In this document: piece by piece, positions 25,563-34,137 of the stretch | Layout of the letters: the number at the start of each line of letters is the position of its first letter | Position numbering within the stretch: the stretch's first letter is position 1 | NCBI RefSeq assembly: GCF_016865235.1 | Contig: NZ_CP064030.1 | Location: 558,001-622,000, forward strand | Origin: Dyella caseinilytica | GTDB taxonomy: Bacteria > Pseudomonadota > Gammaproteobacteria > Xanthomonadales > Rhodanobacteraceae | DNA length: 64,000 nt | Direction of reading: 5' to 3' | Notes under the pieces: generated by a model | Databases searched by the model: none | What the model was told of the DNA's origin: nothing | Seen by the model: the letters and a program-made list of their open reading frames with translations, nothing else | Made by a program: the position numbers and the translations under genes

Positions 25563-26801
25563 ATGATCTCGCGCATGAATCCCTCAGATCCCTTTAACCC
25601 CAACGGCAATGTTTTGATTGTTGGTGGCGGCTTGGTCGGCGCCAGCCTGGCCATTGCGCTGGATGCTGCCGGTTGCCCGGTGACATTGGTCGAAGCCGCT
25701 GCGCCGCGCGTAGATGCCCAGCCCAGTTATGACGAACGGAACCTCGCCCTGGCGCGGGCGACGGTCAATGGATTGACAGCTATTGGTGTCTGGCCGCAGG
25801 TTGCCGCACAAGCCACGCCAATCCGTCATATTCATGTGAGCCGCGCCGGTGAGTTTGGTACCGCCAGACTGGATGCGGCGCGCCATGGGGTGGATGCGCT
25901 CGGCTGGACTTTGCCAGCACGCGAACTTGGTGCAGGTCTGTTACGTGGGCTGGATGCCTGCACGCGGCTGGTGCGCCTGGCACCTGCCAGCCTTGTCGGG
26001 CTGGAAAAATATTCGGATGGCTGGCGCGCACGAATCAAGACACCGCAGGGTGAGCAGTTCATGGATGCCGCACTGCTGGTGGGCGCCGATGGCACCGAAT
26101 CTTTCGTGCGTGCGCAACTCGGCATCGGCGTGGATACGCACGATTATCATCAGACCCTGTTTGTCAGCACGGTGACGCCGGAGCGTGATCCGGCCAACCG
26201 CGCCTGGGAGCGTTTCTCCGACGAAGGGCCGATTGCGATGCTGCCGCTGGCCGAGCGCCGTTGCGGATTAGTGTTGACCGTGCCGTCGGAGATGGCAGAA
26301 GAGGTGATTGGCCTGGATGATGCCGGTTTCATCGCGCTGGCTCAGCGGCGCTTTGGCTGGCGTCTCGGGCGGCTTCATCGGCCCGGCAAACGGCACCCTT
26401 ATACAATTCGACGCGTGGCCGCGCAGCAACTGATGGGTACGCGCGCCGTGCTTGTCGGCAATGCCGCGCAGACGGTACATCCGATCGGTGCACAAGGTTT
26501 CAATCTTGGTTTGCGCGACGCGCTGACCCTTGCCGAATTGATTGCAGGTGCTGCCGATCCGGGTACACCGGCGCTGGTGGAGCGCTATGTTGCGCGACGT
26601 GCGCCCGATCGCGAAGGCACCATGGCGATGAGCCATGATCTGGTGCGTTTTGCCTGCATGCCGCAGCCGTGGCTGGCGCCGTTCCGTTCGCTGGCTCTGC
26701 TTGCGTACGATCGCGTACCGCCTTTGCAACACGTGCTGGCACGACGCGGCATGGGTTTTCGCGGCGAACCGCCGCGTGCCGTGTTGGAGCGTTTGCCATG
26801 A
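25563..26801 (+). CDS. ubiH: 2-octaprenyl-6-methoxyphenol hydroxylase UbiH
   Basis: An FAD-dependent aromatic hydroxylase of ubiquinone synthesis. The protein has 412 residues from 25563 (408 from the ATG at 25575; neither has a clear ribosome-binding site). The FAD dinucleotide motif VLIVGGGLVGASLAIALDAAG is at the N terminus, DERNLALA corresponds to the second FAD segment, the DG motif is GADGTESF, and the GD-like motif is VGNAAQTVHPIGAQGFNLGLRDA. FGWRLGRLHRPGKR and the REGTMAMSHDLVR tail match UbiH better than UbiI/UbiF. It overlaps the second hydroxylase gene as ATGA. Confidence 0.92.
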   Translation: MISRMNPSDPFNPNGNVLIVGGGLVGASLAIALDAAGCPVTLVEAAAPRVDAQPSYDERNLALARATVNGLTAIGVWPQVAAQATPIRHIHVSRAGEFGTARLDAARHGVDALGWTLPARELGAGLLRGLDACTRLVRLAPASLVGLEKYSDGWRARIKTPQGEQFMDAALLVGADGTESFVRAQLGIGVDTHDYHQTLFVSTVTPERDPANRAWERFSDEGPIAMLPLAERRCGLVLTVPSEMAEEVIGLDDAGFIALAQRRFGWRLGRLHRPGKRHPYTIRRVAAQQLMGTRAVLVGNAAQTVHPIGAQGFNLGLRDALTLAELIAGAADPGTPALVERYVARRAPDREGTMAMSHDLVRFACMPQPWLAPFRSLALLAYDRVPPLQHVLARRGMGFRGEPPRAVLERLP

Positions 26802-28000
26802 GAACTGTCCCGGCTATCCAGCGTCGCGGACCCGCTATAGATATCGCCGTCGTGGGCGGCGGCATGGTGGGTGCGGCCGCTGCACTGGCACTCAGTCGCG
26901 CCGGCTTTAGCACGGCCTTGCTGGAGGCGCGCGCTCCGCTGGAGTGGCAGGCGCAGGATGACGTGGATTTACGCGTCGTTGGTCTGGCTCCCTCGTCCAT
27001 CGAGTTGTTGGACGGCTTGGGCGTCTGGACGTCCATACGAAAAGCTCGCGCCTGCCCCTATACGCACATGCATGTGTGGGATGCGGAAAGCGGAGCGGCG
27101 ATCGATTTTGATGCGGCAGACGAAGGCCGCGATCTGCTCGGCTATATCGTCGAAAACAATCTGGTGCAGTGGGCGCTCTGGCAGGCACTGGAGCCGGCTG
27201 GCGTGCAACGCCTGTGTCCTGCCACGGTGAAGGATTTCGAGGTTCGTTCGGATCGCATCGTGCTGGACCTTGCTGATCAGGAAAGTCTCTCCGTGCGCCT
27301 GCTGGTCGCCGCCGATGGTGCGGGTTCACCGCTCCGCCAGCGCGCTGGAATCGCCACGCATGGGCATGATTACGGACAGCGCGCGATCGTTGCGCATGTC
27401 ACGACCGAACGGGCGCATGAAGGCACCGCCTGGCAGCGTTTTCTACCCACCGGACCGTTGGCGTTACTTCCCTTGGCGGACGGCCGCAGTTCGGTGGTGT
27501 GGTCGTTGCCGGAAGCCGAAGCAAGGCGGGTGCAGGGGCTCGATGAAGCAGCATTTCTCGCCGAGCTGGGGCTTGCCAGCGACTTTCGGCTCGGCCGCAT
27601 CATTGCAAGTACGCCACGCGCCGCGTTTCCACTGAAGCTGCAACTGGCAGACACCTATCAAGCCGATCGCTTCGTTCTGCTTGGTGATGCCGCGCATGCC
27701 GTACATCCGCTGGCCGGGCAGGGTGTGAATCTGGGCTTGCGCGATGTGGCCGAACTGCGCGACACGCTGGTTGCTGCGCGTGATGAAGGGCGCGATATCG
27801 CCGGTGCACATATCTTGCGCCGCTACGCACGCCGCCGTCGCAGCGCGGATACGCTGGATGCGTACGGCTTCGACGCGCTGGCACGAATCTACGCATGGCA
27901 ATCCATGCCGCTGGTGACGGCGCGCGGATTCGGCGTGCGGCTGCTTGATCGTCTGACACCTTTGAAACGACGGATTGCCGCGCACGCTGCGGGCCACTGA
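26798..28000 (+). CDS. UbiH/UbiF/UbiI-family FAD-dependent ubiquinone hydroxylase
   Basis: A 400-residue second member of the same flavoprotein hydroxylase family. The ATG at 26798 overlaps the ubiH stop; a reading from 26669 inside ubiH is rejected. The FAD motif IAVVGGGMVGAAAALALSRAG, the DG motif AADGAGSPLRQ, and LGDAAHAVHPLAGQGVNLGLRDVAEL are present. In enterobacteria UbiH is paired with UbiI (VisC) in the same way, so this one likely hydroxylates C5 of 2-octaprenylphenol, but UbiF-type or broader specificity cannot be excluded from sequence. Confidence 0.9.
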   Translation: MRTVPAIQRRGPAIDIAVVGGGMVGAAAALALSRAGFSTALLEARAPLEWQAQDDVDLRVVGLAPSSIELLDGLGVWTSIRKARACPYTHMHVWDAESGAAIDFDAADEGRDLLGYIVENNLVQWALWQALEPAGVQRLCPATVKDFEVRSDRIVLDLADQESLSVRLLVAADGAGSPLRQRAGIATHGHDYGQRAIVAHVTTERAHEGTAWQRFLPTGPLALLPLADGRSSVVWSLPEAEARRVQGLDEAAFLAELGLASDFRLGRIIASTPRAAFPLKLQLADTYQADRFVLLGDAAHAVHPLAGQGVNLGLRDVAELRDTLVAARDEGRDIAGAHILRRYARRRRSADTLDAYGFDALARIYAWQSMPLVTARGFGVRLLDRLTPLKRRIAAHAAGH

Positions 28001-28052
28001 CGGCGTAGCGGCGAGGCGCTCCATCCATCCTTCAAACCTGAGGAATTACGCC

Positions 28053-28847
28053 ATGCGCTTTGTTCGATTGGGTTGTCTTGCTTTGCTCGCTGTTTGCAGC
28101 TTTGCCGCACAGGCAAAGATGGTTCACCGCACCGTCGAATGGACCTTGGACGGTACGCATTTCAAAAGCGTTCTGGTTTACGACGATGCCACCAGCGCGA
28201 AACGTCCGGGTCTGGTGATGGTGCCAAACTGGTACGGTGTGAATGATGCGGCGGTACAGAAGGCGGACATGATTGCCGGTAAGGATTACGTGATCCTCCT
28301 CACCGATATGTACGGTGAAAACGTGCGCCCGCAGTTGGAAAACGCCGACCAGGCCAAGGCGGCCACTGCGCCGCTTTATACAGATCGCGCGCTTATGCGC
28401 AAACGTATCGACGAAGCCCTGGCGCAACTGAAAGCGCAAGCCGGCACGGCGCCGATTGATCTGACCAAGCTGGCAGCGATCGGTTTCTGTTTTGGCGGTA
28501 CAGCCGTGCTCGATCTGGCGCGCAGCGGTGCCGATGTGGCAGCTGTGGTGTCATTCCATGGCGGCCTGACCACGGATAATCCGTCGCTGGCGAAGAACAT
28601 CAAGGCGCGCGTGCTGGCCATGAACGGTGCCGATGACAAGGGCACCATGCCGGACGCGGATAAATTCCTGGATGAGATGCGTGACAGTCCGAGTGAATGG
28701 CAATTCGTGGTGATCGGCCACGCCGTCCATTGCTTTACGGAAGTAGGTGAAAATTCGCCCGGATGCAAATATGACGCCGTTGCGGCAGCACGCAGCTATC
28801 GTTTGATGCATGATTGGCTGCGCGCGGCGTTTGCCGGTCAGCCTTGA
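28053..28847 (+). CDS. Secreted dienelactone hydrolase-family protein
   Basis: An alpha/beta hydrolase of 264 residues with a Sec signal peptide (MRFVRLGCLALLAVCSFAAQA, cut near residue 21). The start at 28053 has an AGGA site; an upstream in-frame start would hide the signal. The Cys-Asp-His triad typical of dienelactone hydrolases is visible: C146 in GFCFGG, D194 in MNGADD, and a His in GHAVHCFTE (H226). The substrate is unknown; many members of this family act on other esters. Periplasmic placement is unusual compared with the cytoplasmic catabolic enzymes. Confidence 0.88.
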   Translation: MRFVRLGCLALLAVCSFAAQAKMVHRTVEWTLDGTHFKSVLVYDDATSAKRPGLVMVPNWYGVNDAAVQKADMIAGKDYVILLTDMYGENVRPQLENADQAKAATAPLYTDRALMRKRIDEALAQLKAQAGTAPIDLTKLAAIGFCFGGTAVLDLARSGADVAAVVSFHGGLTTDNPSLAKNIKARVLAMNGADDKGTMPDADKFLDEMRDSPSEWQFVVIGHAVHCFTEVGENSPGCKYDAVAAARSYRLMHDWLRAAFAGQP

Positions 28848-28986
28848 TGCAAGGGGTTTGCGCTAATGGCCTGTGAGAGACATGGGGAAAGCTCCAGGCC
28901 AGTCTTATAAAACGCTGTTTGTGGTGCCTATTTTGCCGGCGTTGTGTGGTCTTGTCAGATTGGACAGACAGAGGGAGACACATGTC

Positions 28987-29310
28987 ATGAACACGTATTC
29001 CAAGGCGATGCTTTGGTGTTTACTGCTGGTTTTGGTTTCATCGGGTGCATGGGCGGGGCCGTTTCCAGAAACGGCGAGTCATGGGGGAGAGCTCATGTAC
29101 CGCACCGGTCAACCTGTTCCATCTCAGTACCTTGCCGATAACAATGTCATCCAGAACTATCATCACTACCATCTGGACAAACCCCTCGATGGCTACGAGT
29201 GGGTGCATGGCGTAGAGAACGAATATCTGCTGGTTTCAGCCAAGTCCGGCATTCTGCGGCGAATCGAGTATCGACTGAACATTCCGCGGGATCCATCAGA
29301 GAGCAAGTAG
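28987..29310 (+). CDS. RcnB-family small secreted protein
   Basis: A 107-residue protein with a signal peptide (cut near A23 in SSGAWA) and a compact domain whose pattern (YRTGQPVPSQY, NYHHYHLDKPLDGYEWV, NEYLLVSAKSGILRRIEY) matches the RcnB family, periplasmic proteins linked to nickel/cobalt homeostasis in E. coli. Many RcnB-like proteins have no known role. The His-rich segment YHHYH is a possible metal site. The start at 28987 has an AGGGAGA site upstream; the longer in-frame reading from 28873 lacks one. A strong terminator follows. Confidence 0.65.
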   Translation: MNTYSKAMLWCLLLVLVSSGAWAGPFPETASHGGELMYRTGQPVPSQYLADNNVIQNYHHYHLDKPLDGYEWVHGVENEYLLVSAKSGILRRIEYRLNIPRDPSESK

Positions 29311-29313
29311 GCA

Positions 29314-29350
29314 TAAAAAAAGACCCATGCAAGTGCATGGGTCTTTTTAA
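29314..29350. terminator. Bidirectional terminator between RcnB-like gene and ispB
   Basis: A perfect 11-base stem (AGACCCATGCA at 29321-29331, TGCATGGGTCT at 29334-29344) with a 2-base loop is flanked by an A run on the left and a T run on the right. It can therefore stop transcription from the plus-strand gene and from ispB on the minus strand. Confidence 0.9.
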
Positions 29351-29381
29351 AGGATGCGCTCCGCCGCGTAATGCTTCGTCG

Positions 29382-30404
29382 TCAGAACGTACGCTGCACC
29401 GAATAATCCGCCAGCGTGGCCAACGCGTCGCGATACGAGGATGCCGGCAAACCGGTTAGAGCGTCGCGCGCAGCATAAGCATGCCGCAGTGCGCATTCAC
29501 GTGTACTTTCGATGGCACCCGATTCACGAATGGCGGCCAGGATGTGATCAAGCGAGTCGAGCCCGCCGTGTTCAATGGCGTGGCGCATTTCGCGCGCCTG
29601 TTCCGCGCCGACGCGTTGCATGGCGTAGATCAGCGGCAGCGTGGGTTTGCCTTCAGCGAGGTCGTCGCCGATGTTCTTGCCAAGGGTGCCGGCATCGCTG
29701 ACATAGTCGAGCAGGTCGTCGGCAATCTGGAAGGCGTAGCCGAGCTGCATGCCATAGCGGCGCAGCGCCGTGATCTGTGCTTCCGGCAGTCCGCCGAGGA
29801 TGCCGCCCAATTCAGTGGCGGCGGCGAACAATACGGCCGTCTTGCGTTCGATCACGGCCAGATAGGCCGCCTCGTTGACGTCAGCGTTACCGATGTTGAG
29901 CAACTGTAGCACTTCGCCTTCGGCGATGGTGTTCGTGGTATCGGCAAGGATGCGCATGATGCGCATGTCGTCCAGTTCCACCATCAGCTGGAACGAACGG
30001 GAATAGAGAAAATCGCCGACCAACACGCTGGCGGCGTTGCCCCATAGCGCATTGGCAGTCTTGCGACCGCGGCGCAGATCTGATTCGTCCACCACGTCGT
30101 CATGCAGCAGGGTGGAGGTGTGAATGAACTCGATCACCGCCGCCAGCTTGAGGTGCTTGTCGCCGGCATAACCGGAGGTGCGGGCGGCCAGGGCGTGCAG
30201 CATGGGGCGCAGGCGCTTGCCGCCACCGGCGATGATGTGGTCGGCAATCTGGTTGATCAGCACCACGTCCGAGGCCAGCCGTTGGCGGATCAGGGCATCG
30301 ATGCGCTGCATATCGCCTTCGGCTAGCGCGCGTACGCCGGCATAGTCGCGTACGGGATCGATGGTCTGGAGAACAGAAGAGTTCATGCGGCTGGAACTGG
30401 ACAT
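29382..30404 (-). CDS. ispB: Octaprenyl diphosphate synthase IspB
   Basis: A long-chain trans-prenyltransferase that makes the isoprenoid tail of ubiquinone, matching the two ubiquinone hydroxylases nearby. It has 340 residues from 30404, or 334 from the ATG at 30386. The first Asp-rich motif is LLHDDVVDESDLRRG and the second is QIADDLLDYVSDAG; GGGKRLRPML, the IPP-binding segment, is near the N terminus. The absence of a bulky residue just before the first motif fits a long-chain synthase. Chain length (C40 in the name) is taken from the family, not visible in the sequence. Confidence 0.94.
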   Translation of the reverse strand: MSSSSRMNSSVLQTIDPVRDYAGVRALAEGDMQRIDALIRQRLASDVVLINQIADHIIAGGGKRLRPMLHALAARTSGYAGDKHLKLAAVIEFIHTSTLLHDDVVDESDLRRGRKTANALWGNAASVLVGDFLYSRSFQLMVELDDMRIMRILADTTNTIAEGEVLQLLNIGNADVNEAAYLAVIERKTAVLFAAATELGGILGGLPEAQITALRRYGMQLGYAFQIADDLLDYVSDAGTLGKNIGDDLAEGKPTLPLIYAMQRVGAEQAREMRHAIEHGGLDSLDHILAAIRESGAIESTRECALRHAYAARDALTGLPASSYRDALATLADYSVQRTF

Positions 30405-30580
30405 AGATCCCTGATTATAGAGGCGGAGGCCGCATCCCGTGTGGATTCCACCCGAATTTCAACCGATTCAGGCGTGGGGGAGGGGCCGGGCGGTACCTGC
30501 TGCGCTAAATGGGACGTTGCGCCATCGGGCCTGTCCGCGCTCACGCTACCATGTCGCCAGGTGTCCCGACGGAAGCAACA

Positions 30581-31357
30581 ATGAGCGATCTGGTACTCAA
30601 CCGCAGGCAGGAACAGCTCGTGGCGCGTGTGCGCGAGGAGGGCTTTGCCACGGTAGAGGATCTGGCCGGACACTTCGATGTCACCCAGCAGACGATCCGC
30701 CGCGACCTGGCGGCACTGTGCGATGCCGGCCTGCTGCGCCGCTATCACGGGGGTGTCAGCATGCCGTCCAGCGTGGAGAACCTCACCTACGCCAAGCGTC
30801 AGAGCTTGTGGCAGGAGGAAAAGATCCGCATCGCCAACCTGTTGGCCACCCACATTCCCGACGACGCCTCGCTCTTCATCAACCTCGGCACCACCAACGA
30901 GGACGTGGCACGTGCCCTGATGAACCACAAGGGCCTGCGGGTGATCACCAACAACCTCAATGTGGCGATCATGCTCAGTGAGAACCCGAGCTTCGAAGTG
31001 ATCGTGGCTGGCGGGGTGGTGCGCGGACGCGATCATGGCGTCACCGGTCAGCCGACGATCGAGCTGATCCGCCAGTTCAAGGTCGATTTCGGGGTGATCG
31101 GCATTTCCGGCATCGATCCCGACGGCACCTTGCTCGATTTTGATCTGCATGAAGTGCGCGTGGCGCAGACCATCATCGAGCACTCCCGCCAGGTCTTTCT
31201 GGCTGCCGATCACAGCAAGCTTGGACGCAATGCCCTGGTGCGATTGGGCCCGGTTTCGCTGGTCCATGCCTGGTTTACCGATCGCGCGCCGCCCGCGGAG
31301 ATGGAGGCGGTGTTGGCAGAGGCCGGCACCCAGGTCCATGTCGCCTCGGCCGACTGA
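30581..31357 (+). CDS. glpR: DeoR-family glycerol-3-phosphate regulon repressor GlpR
   Basis: A 258-residue DeoR-type repressor. The ATG at 30581 follows GGAAGCAACA; an in-frame start at 30509 adds unconserved residues. The N-terminal winged helix-turn-helix has the DeoR signature FATVEDLAGHFDVTQQTIRRDLAAL and LLRRYHGG. The C-terminal sugar-phosphate sensor contains INLGTTNEDVARAL, NNLNVAIML and DHSKLGRNALVRLG. Its position directly upstream of glpD and the glycerol genes makes GlpR the natural choice. Glycerol-3-phosphate is the expected inducer. Confidence 0.93.
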   Translation: MSDLVLNRRQEQLVARVREEGFATVEDLAGHFDVTQQTIRRDLAALCDAGLLRRYHGGVSMPSSVENLTYAKRQSLWQEEKIRIANLLATHIPDDASLFINLGTTNEDVARALMNHKGLRVITNNLNVAIMLSENPSFEVIVAGGVVRGRDHGVTGQPTIELIRQFKVDFGVIGISGIDPDGTLLDFDLHEVRVAQTIIEHSRQVFLAADHSKLGRNALVRLGPVSLVHAWFTDRAPPAEMEAVLAEAGTQVHVASAD

Positions 31358-31391
31358 CCCCCTCGCTGCGCTGCAGCGTGCAATCATCGAA

Positions 31392-31410
31392 AATGTTCGA
31401 ATACGCTCAC
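31392..31410. promoter_or_regulatory. Candidate GlpR operator site 1 upstream of glpD
   Basis: AATGTTCGAATACGCTCAC carries one complete half-site (AATGTTCG) of the known enterobacterial GlpR consensus and a partial second half, about 14 of 20 positions by eye. It lies in the 197-base glpR-glpD gap. Confidence 0.45.
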
Positions 31411-31444
31411 GTCTCCGAGCGATATTGAGCAATTTATGTTGCTT

Positions 31445-31464
31445 TATGTTCGATTGTTCGGATC
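31445..31464. promoter_or_regulatory. Candidate GlpR operator site 2 upstream of glpD
   Basis: TATGTTCGATTGTTCGGATC contains the half-site TATGTTCGAT exactly, followed by a second TTCG four bases later. The right half of the dyad is poor, so this may be a half-site or overlapping direct repeat. Confidence 0.4.
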
Positions 31465-31477
31465 TGGTTTTGCATTA

Positions 31478-31499
31478 AGCGAAAACGAAAATTTTCGCT
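31478..31499. promoter_or_regulatory. AT-rich inverted repeat upstream of glpD
   Basis: AGCGAAAA at 31478-31485 and TTTTCGCT at 31492-31499 form a perfect 8-base dyad with a 6-base spacer, 56 bases before the glpD start codon. With the two GTTCG sites upstream it makes three TTCG-containing elements in the same gap, which fits multi-site repression of glpD. Confidence 0.45.
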
Positions 31500-31554
31500 A
31501 AACCGAGAAGGATCGTAACGATGAAGTCTCCCAAGGTGGATTACGGGGCATCCG

Positions 31555-33063
31555 ATGACTGAGCAGTTCGATCTGCTGGTGGTTGGCGGCGGCATCAATG
31601 GCGTCGGCATTGCCCGTGATGCGGCGGGGCGCGGGCTGTCAGTCTGCCTGTGCGAGCGGGACGATCTGGCCGCGCACACGTCGAGCGCCAGCACCAAGCT
31701 GATCCATGGCGGCCTGCGCTACCTGGAGCAATACGAGTTCGCCCTGGTGGGCAAGGCGCTGGCGGAGCGTGAAGTGTTGTTGCGCGCCGCGCCGCACATC
31801 ATCTGGCCGCTGCGCTTCGTCCTGCCGCATCAATCGCACCTGCGTCCGGCGTGGATGATCCGCCTGGGCCTGTTCCTTTACGACAACCTCGGCCGCGGCC
31901 GTCGTACCTTGCCGGGTTCGCGGCGCGTGGCCTTGAAGCACCATGAGTCGGGTCCGCCGCTGCGGGATGAATTCGTCACCGGCTTCGTCTATTCCGATGC
32001 CTGGGTGCAAGACGCTCGCCTCGTCGTGCTCAATGCGATGGACGCGATGGAGCGCGGCGCAACGATTTTCACGCACACCAAGTGTCTGAGCGCCAGTCGC
32101 GACGCGGATGGCTGGACGGCGCAACTCGAATCAGCCCATGGTGAAGTTTCCACCATCCGCGCCAAGGCGCTGGTCAATGCCACAGGCCCGTGGGCCGTGC
32201 AATTTCTCGATCAGGTGGCCAAGGTCGGACACGATCACTCGCTGCGTTTGGTGAAAGGCAGTCATATCGTGGTGCCGCGCCTGTTCGAGCACCAGCACGC
32301 CTACATTTTCCAGCAGCCCGATCGCCGCATCGTGTTTGCGATTCCCTACGAGCACGACTTCACCTTGATCGGCACGACCGATCTGGACTATCGCAGCGAT
32401 CCCTCTGCGCCGCATATCGACGAGGACGAAACGCGTTACCTCTGCGACGCGGTGAACCGTTACTTCAAGCGCAACATTGCACCTTCTGACGTGGTGTGGA
32501 GTTACAGCGGCGTGCGCCCGCTGCTCGACGACGAAGAAGGCAATGCCTCGGAGGTTACGCGCGATTACCTGTTGGAACTGGATCAGCAGGGCGCGCCGTT
32601 GCTCAATGTGTTCGGCGGCAAGCTGACCACCTATCGCAGGCTGGCGGAAGAAGCGATGGATCGGCTGGCACCTTTGTTTCCGAATGCGTCGGAAGCGTGG
32701 ACATCCAAAGGTCATCCGCTGCCGGGTGGTGAGCGGAGGGATGTCGACACGTTGCAGCGCGAGTTGCAATCGGCGCATCCATGGCTGCCCGAAATGCTGG
32801 CGTGGCGTCTGGTGCACAGCTATGGTAGCCGGACCATGCGCATTCTCGGCCAGGCGCGTTCGCTGCAGGATCTGGGCGAACGCTTCGGCGCCGATCTGTA
32901 TCAAGCCGAAGTCGATTACCTGCGCGCACTCGAGTGGGTGGTTGATGCGAAAGACGTCCTCTGGCGACGTAGCAAGCTCGGCTTGCGCTTCAAGCCGGAA
33001 GAGGTGGCACGCCTCACTGCGTATCTGGCCGATGCGCCACCACGCCGTGCGTCATTCACCTGA
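31555..33063 (+). CDS. glpD: Aerobic glycerol-3-phosphate dehydrogenase GlpD
   Basis: A 502-residue membrane-associated flavoenzyme that oxidises glycerol-3-phosphate to dihydroxyacetone phosphate and passes electrons to ubiquinone. The FAD motif is LLVVGGGINGVGIARDAAGRG, followed by the typical SSASTKLIHGGLRYLEQYEF segment; NATGPWAVQF, GTTDLDYRSDP and the SGVRPLLDDEEGN loop are also conserved. The C-terminal cap (LVHSYGSRTM and the final helix) is intact. It is the first catabolic gene after glpR. Confidence 0.97.
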   Translation: MTEQFDLLVVGGGINGVGIARDAAGRGLSVCLCERDDLAAHTSSASTKLIHGGLRYLEQYEFALVGKALAEREVLLRAAPHIIWPLRFVLPHQSHLRPAWMIRLGLFLYDNLGRGRRTLPGSRRVALKHHESGPPLRDEFVTGFVYSDAWVQDARLVVLNAMDAMERGATIFTHTKCLSASRDADGWTAQLESAHGEVSTIRAKALVNATGPWAVQFLDQVAKVGHDHSLRLVKGSHIVVPRLFEHQHAYIFQQPDRRIVFAIPYEHDFTLIGTTDLDYRSDPSAPHIDEDETRYLCDAVNRYFKRNIAPSDVVWSYSGVRPLLDDEEGNASEVTRDYLLELDQQGAPLLNVFGGKLTTYRRLAEEAMDRLAPLFPNASEAWTSKGHPLPGGERRDVDTLQRELQSAHPWLPEMLAWRLVHSYGSRTMRILGQARSLQDLGERFGADLYQAEVDYLRALEWVVDAKDVLWRRSKLGLRFKPEEVARLTAYLADAPPRRASFT

Positions 33064-33228
33064 AACGAACCATTCTTTTGCATAAAGCAGGAGCGCAGTA
33101 AACAACACAACAGATGGCCAGTTGATCGGCCCATGACATCGTCACCGCGGGAGCAGAGTTATGTCGAACCATGCAGTCAGCGCATATGTCGCAACGCCAG
33201 TCATGTGGCAGATGCCGGAGGTACAACC

Positions 33229-34044
33229 ATGAATCGGCAAGGGATTGGCGAGCTGATTTCCGAAGCGGTCGCCGTGTTCATCATCATCGCTTTCGGCGAT
33301 TCGGTGGCCTGCATGTATGTGCTGTATGACCCCAGCCCCTATGTGAACGCCTATTGGGGCGTGTGTATCGCCTGGGGTCTTGCCGTGACGATTGCCATCT
33401 ACGTAACGGGTTCTGTTTCTGGTACCCATGCCAATCCCGCGGTGACGTTCGCGCTGGCACTATTCCGAGGGTTCCCTTGGAAAAAAGTGATTCCCTACAG
33501 CATCGCGCAAGTGATTGGCGGGTTTATTGGCGCAGCAGTGGTCTACCTGCTGTTTTCGCCGGTCATCGATCATTACAACCAAGTGCATCAGCTCACGCGT
33601 GAAGCGGGCGGCGCCGCGGGTGTGTTCTTTACTCATCCTGGATTGGCCATCACGCCCATGCATGCGCTGATGGATCAGGTCGTGCTGACTGCTTTCCTGC
33701 TGTTCGGCATCTTCGCCATTACCGAGCAGTACAACGAAATGGCGCCGGGCGCCAATTCCGGTGCGCTCATGATCGGTTTTCTGGTGGCTACCATTGGCGC
33801 ATCGATGGGCTATCTGGAAGCGTGGGCCATCAACCCCGCGCGCGATTTCGGTCCGCGCCTGTTCGCCTATTTTGCCGGTTGGGGTTCGTCGGCATTGCCT
33901 GCACCGGACAACTACTGGTGGATTCCCATCGTTGGTCCGCTGATTGGCGGTGTGATCGGCGGTGCGGCGTATCAATGGCTGATCTACCCGTTCTTGCCCG
34001 CGCGCCAGCGCGCGCTGCAAACACAAAGCGGGAAAGCTGTGTAG
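33229..34044 (+). CDS. glpF: Glycerol facilitator GlpF (MIP family)
   Basis: A 271-residue channel with six membrane helices and two half-helices. The start at 33229 has a CCGGAGG site; the in-frame upstream start at 33133 adds a hydrophilic tail and is rejected. The two NPA boxes are HANPAVTFA and INPARDFGPRL; an Asp directly after the second NPAR is the mark of aquaglyceroporins and supports glycerol and not water transport. It lies between glpD and glpK, so it serves uptake for phosphorylation by GlpK. Confidence 0.92.
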   Translation: MNRQGIGELISEAVAVFIIIAFGDSVACMYVLYDPSPYVNAYWGVCIAWGLAVTIAIYVTGSVSGTHANPAVTFALALFRGFPWKKVIPYSIAQVIGGFIGAAVVYLLFSPVIDHYNQVHQLTREAGGAAGVFFTHPGLAITPMHALMDQVVLTAFLLFGIFAITEQYNEMAPGANSGALMIGFLVATIGASMGYLEAWAINPARDFGPRLFAYFAGWGSSALPAPDNYWWIPIVGPLIGGVIGGAAYQWLIYPFLPARQRALQTQSGKAV

Positions 34045-34137
34045 CGCGTCGTCGCCGATCCACCCGCTGAACTTATCGATAAGGCGGGTCGCGCACGAAG
34101 CGCCCGACCCGCAACTGACTTTCACAGGAGCCGTTTC

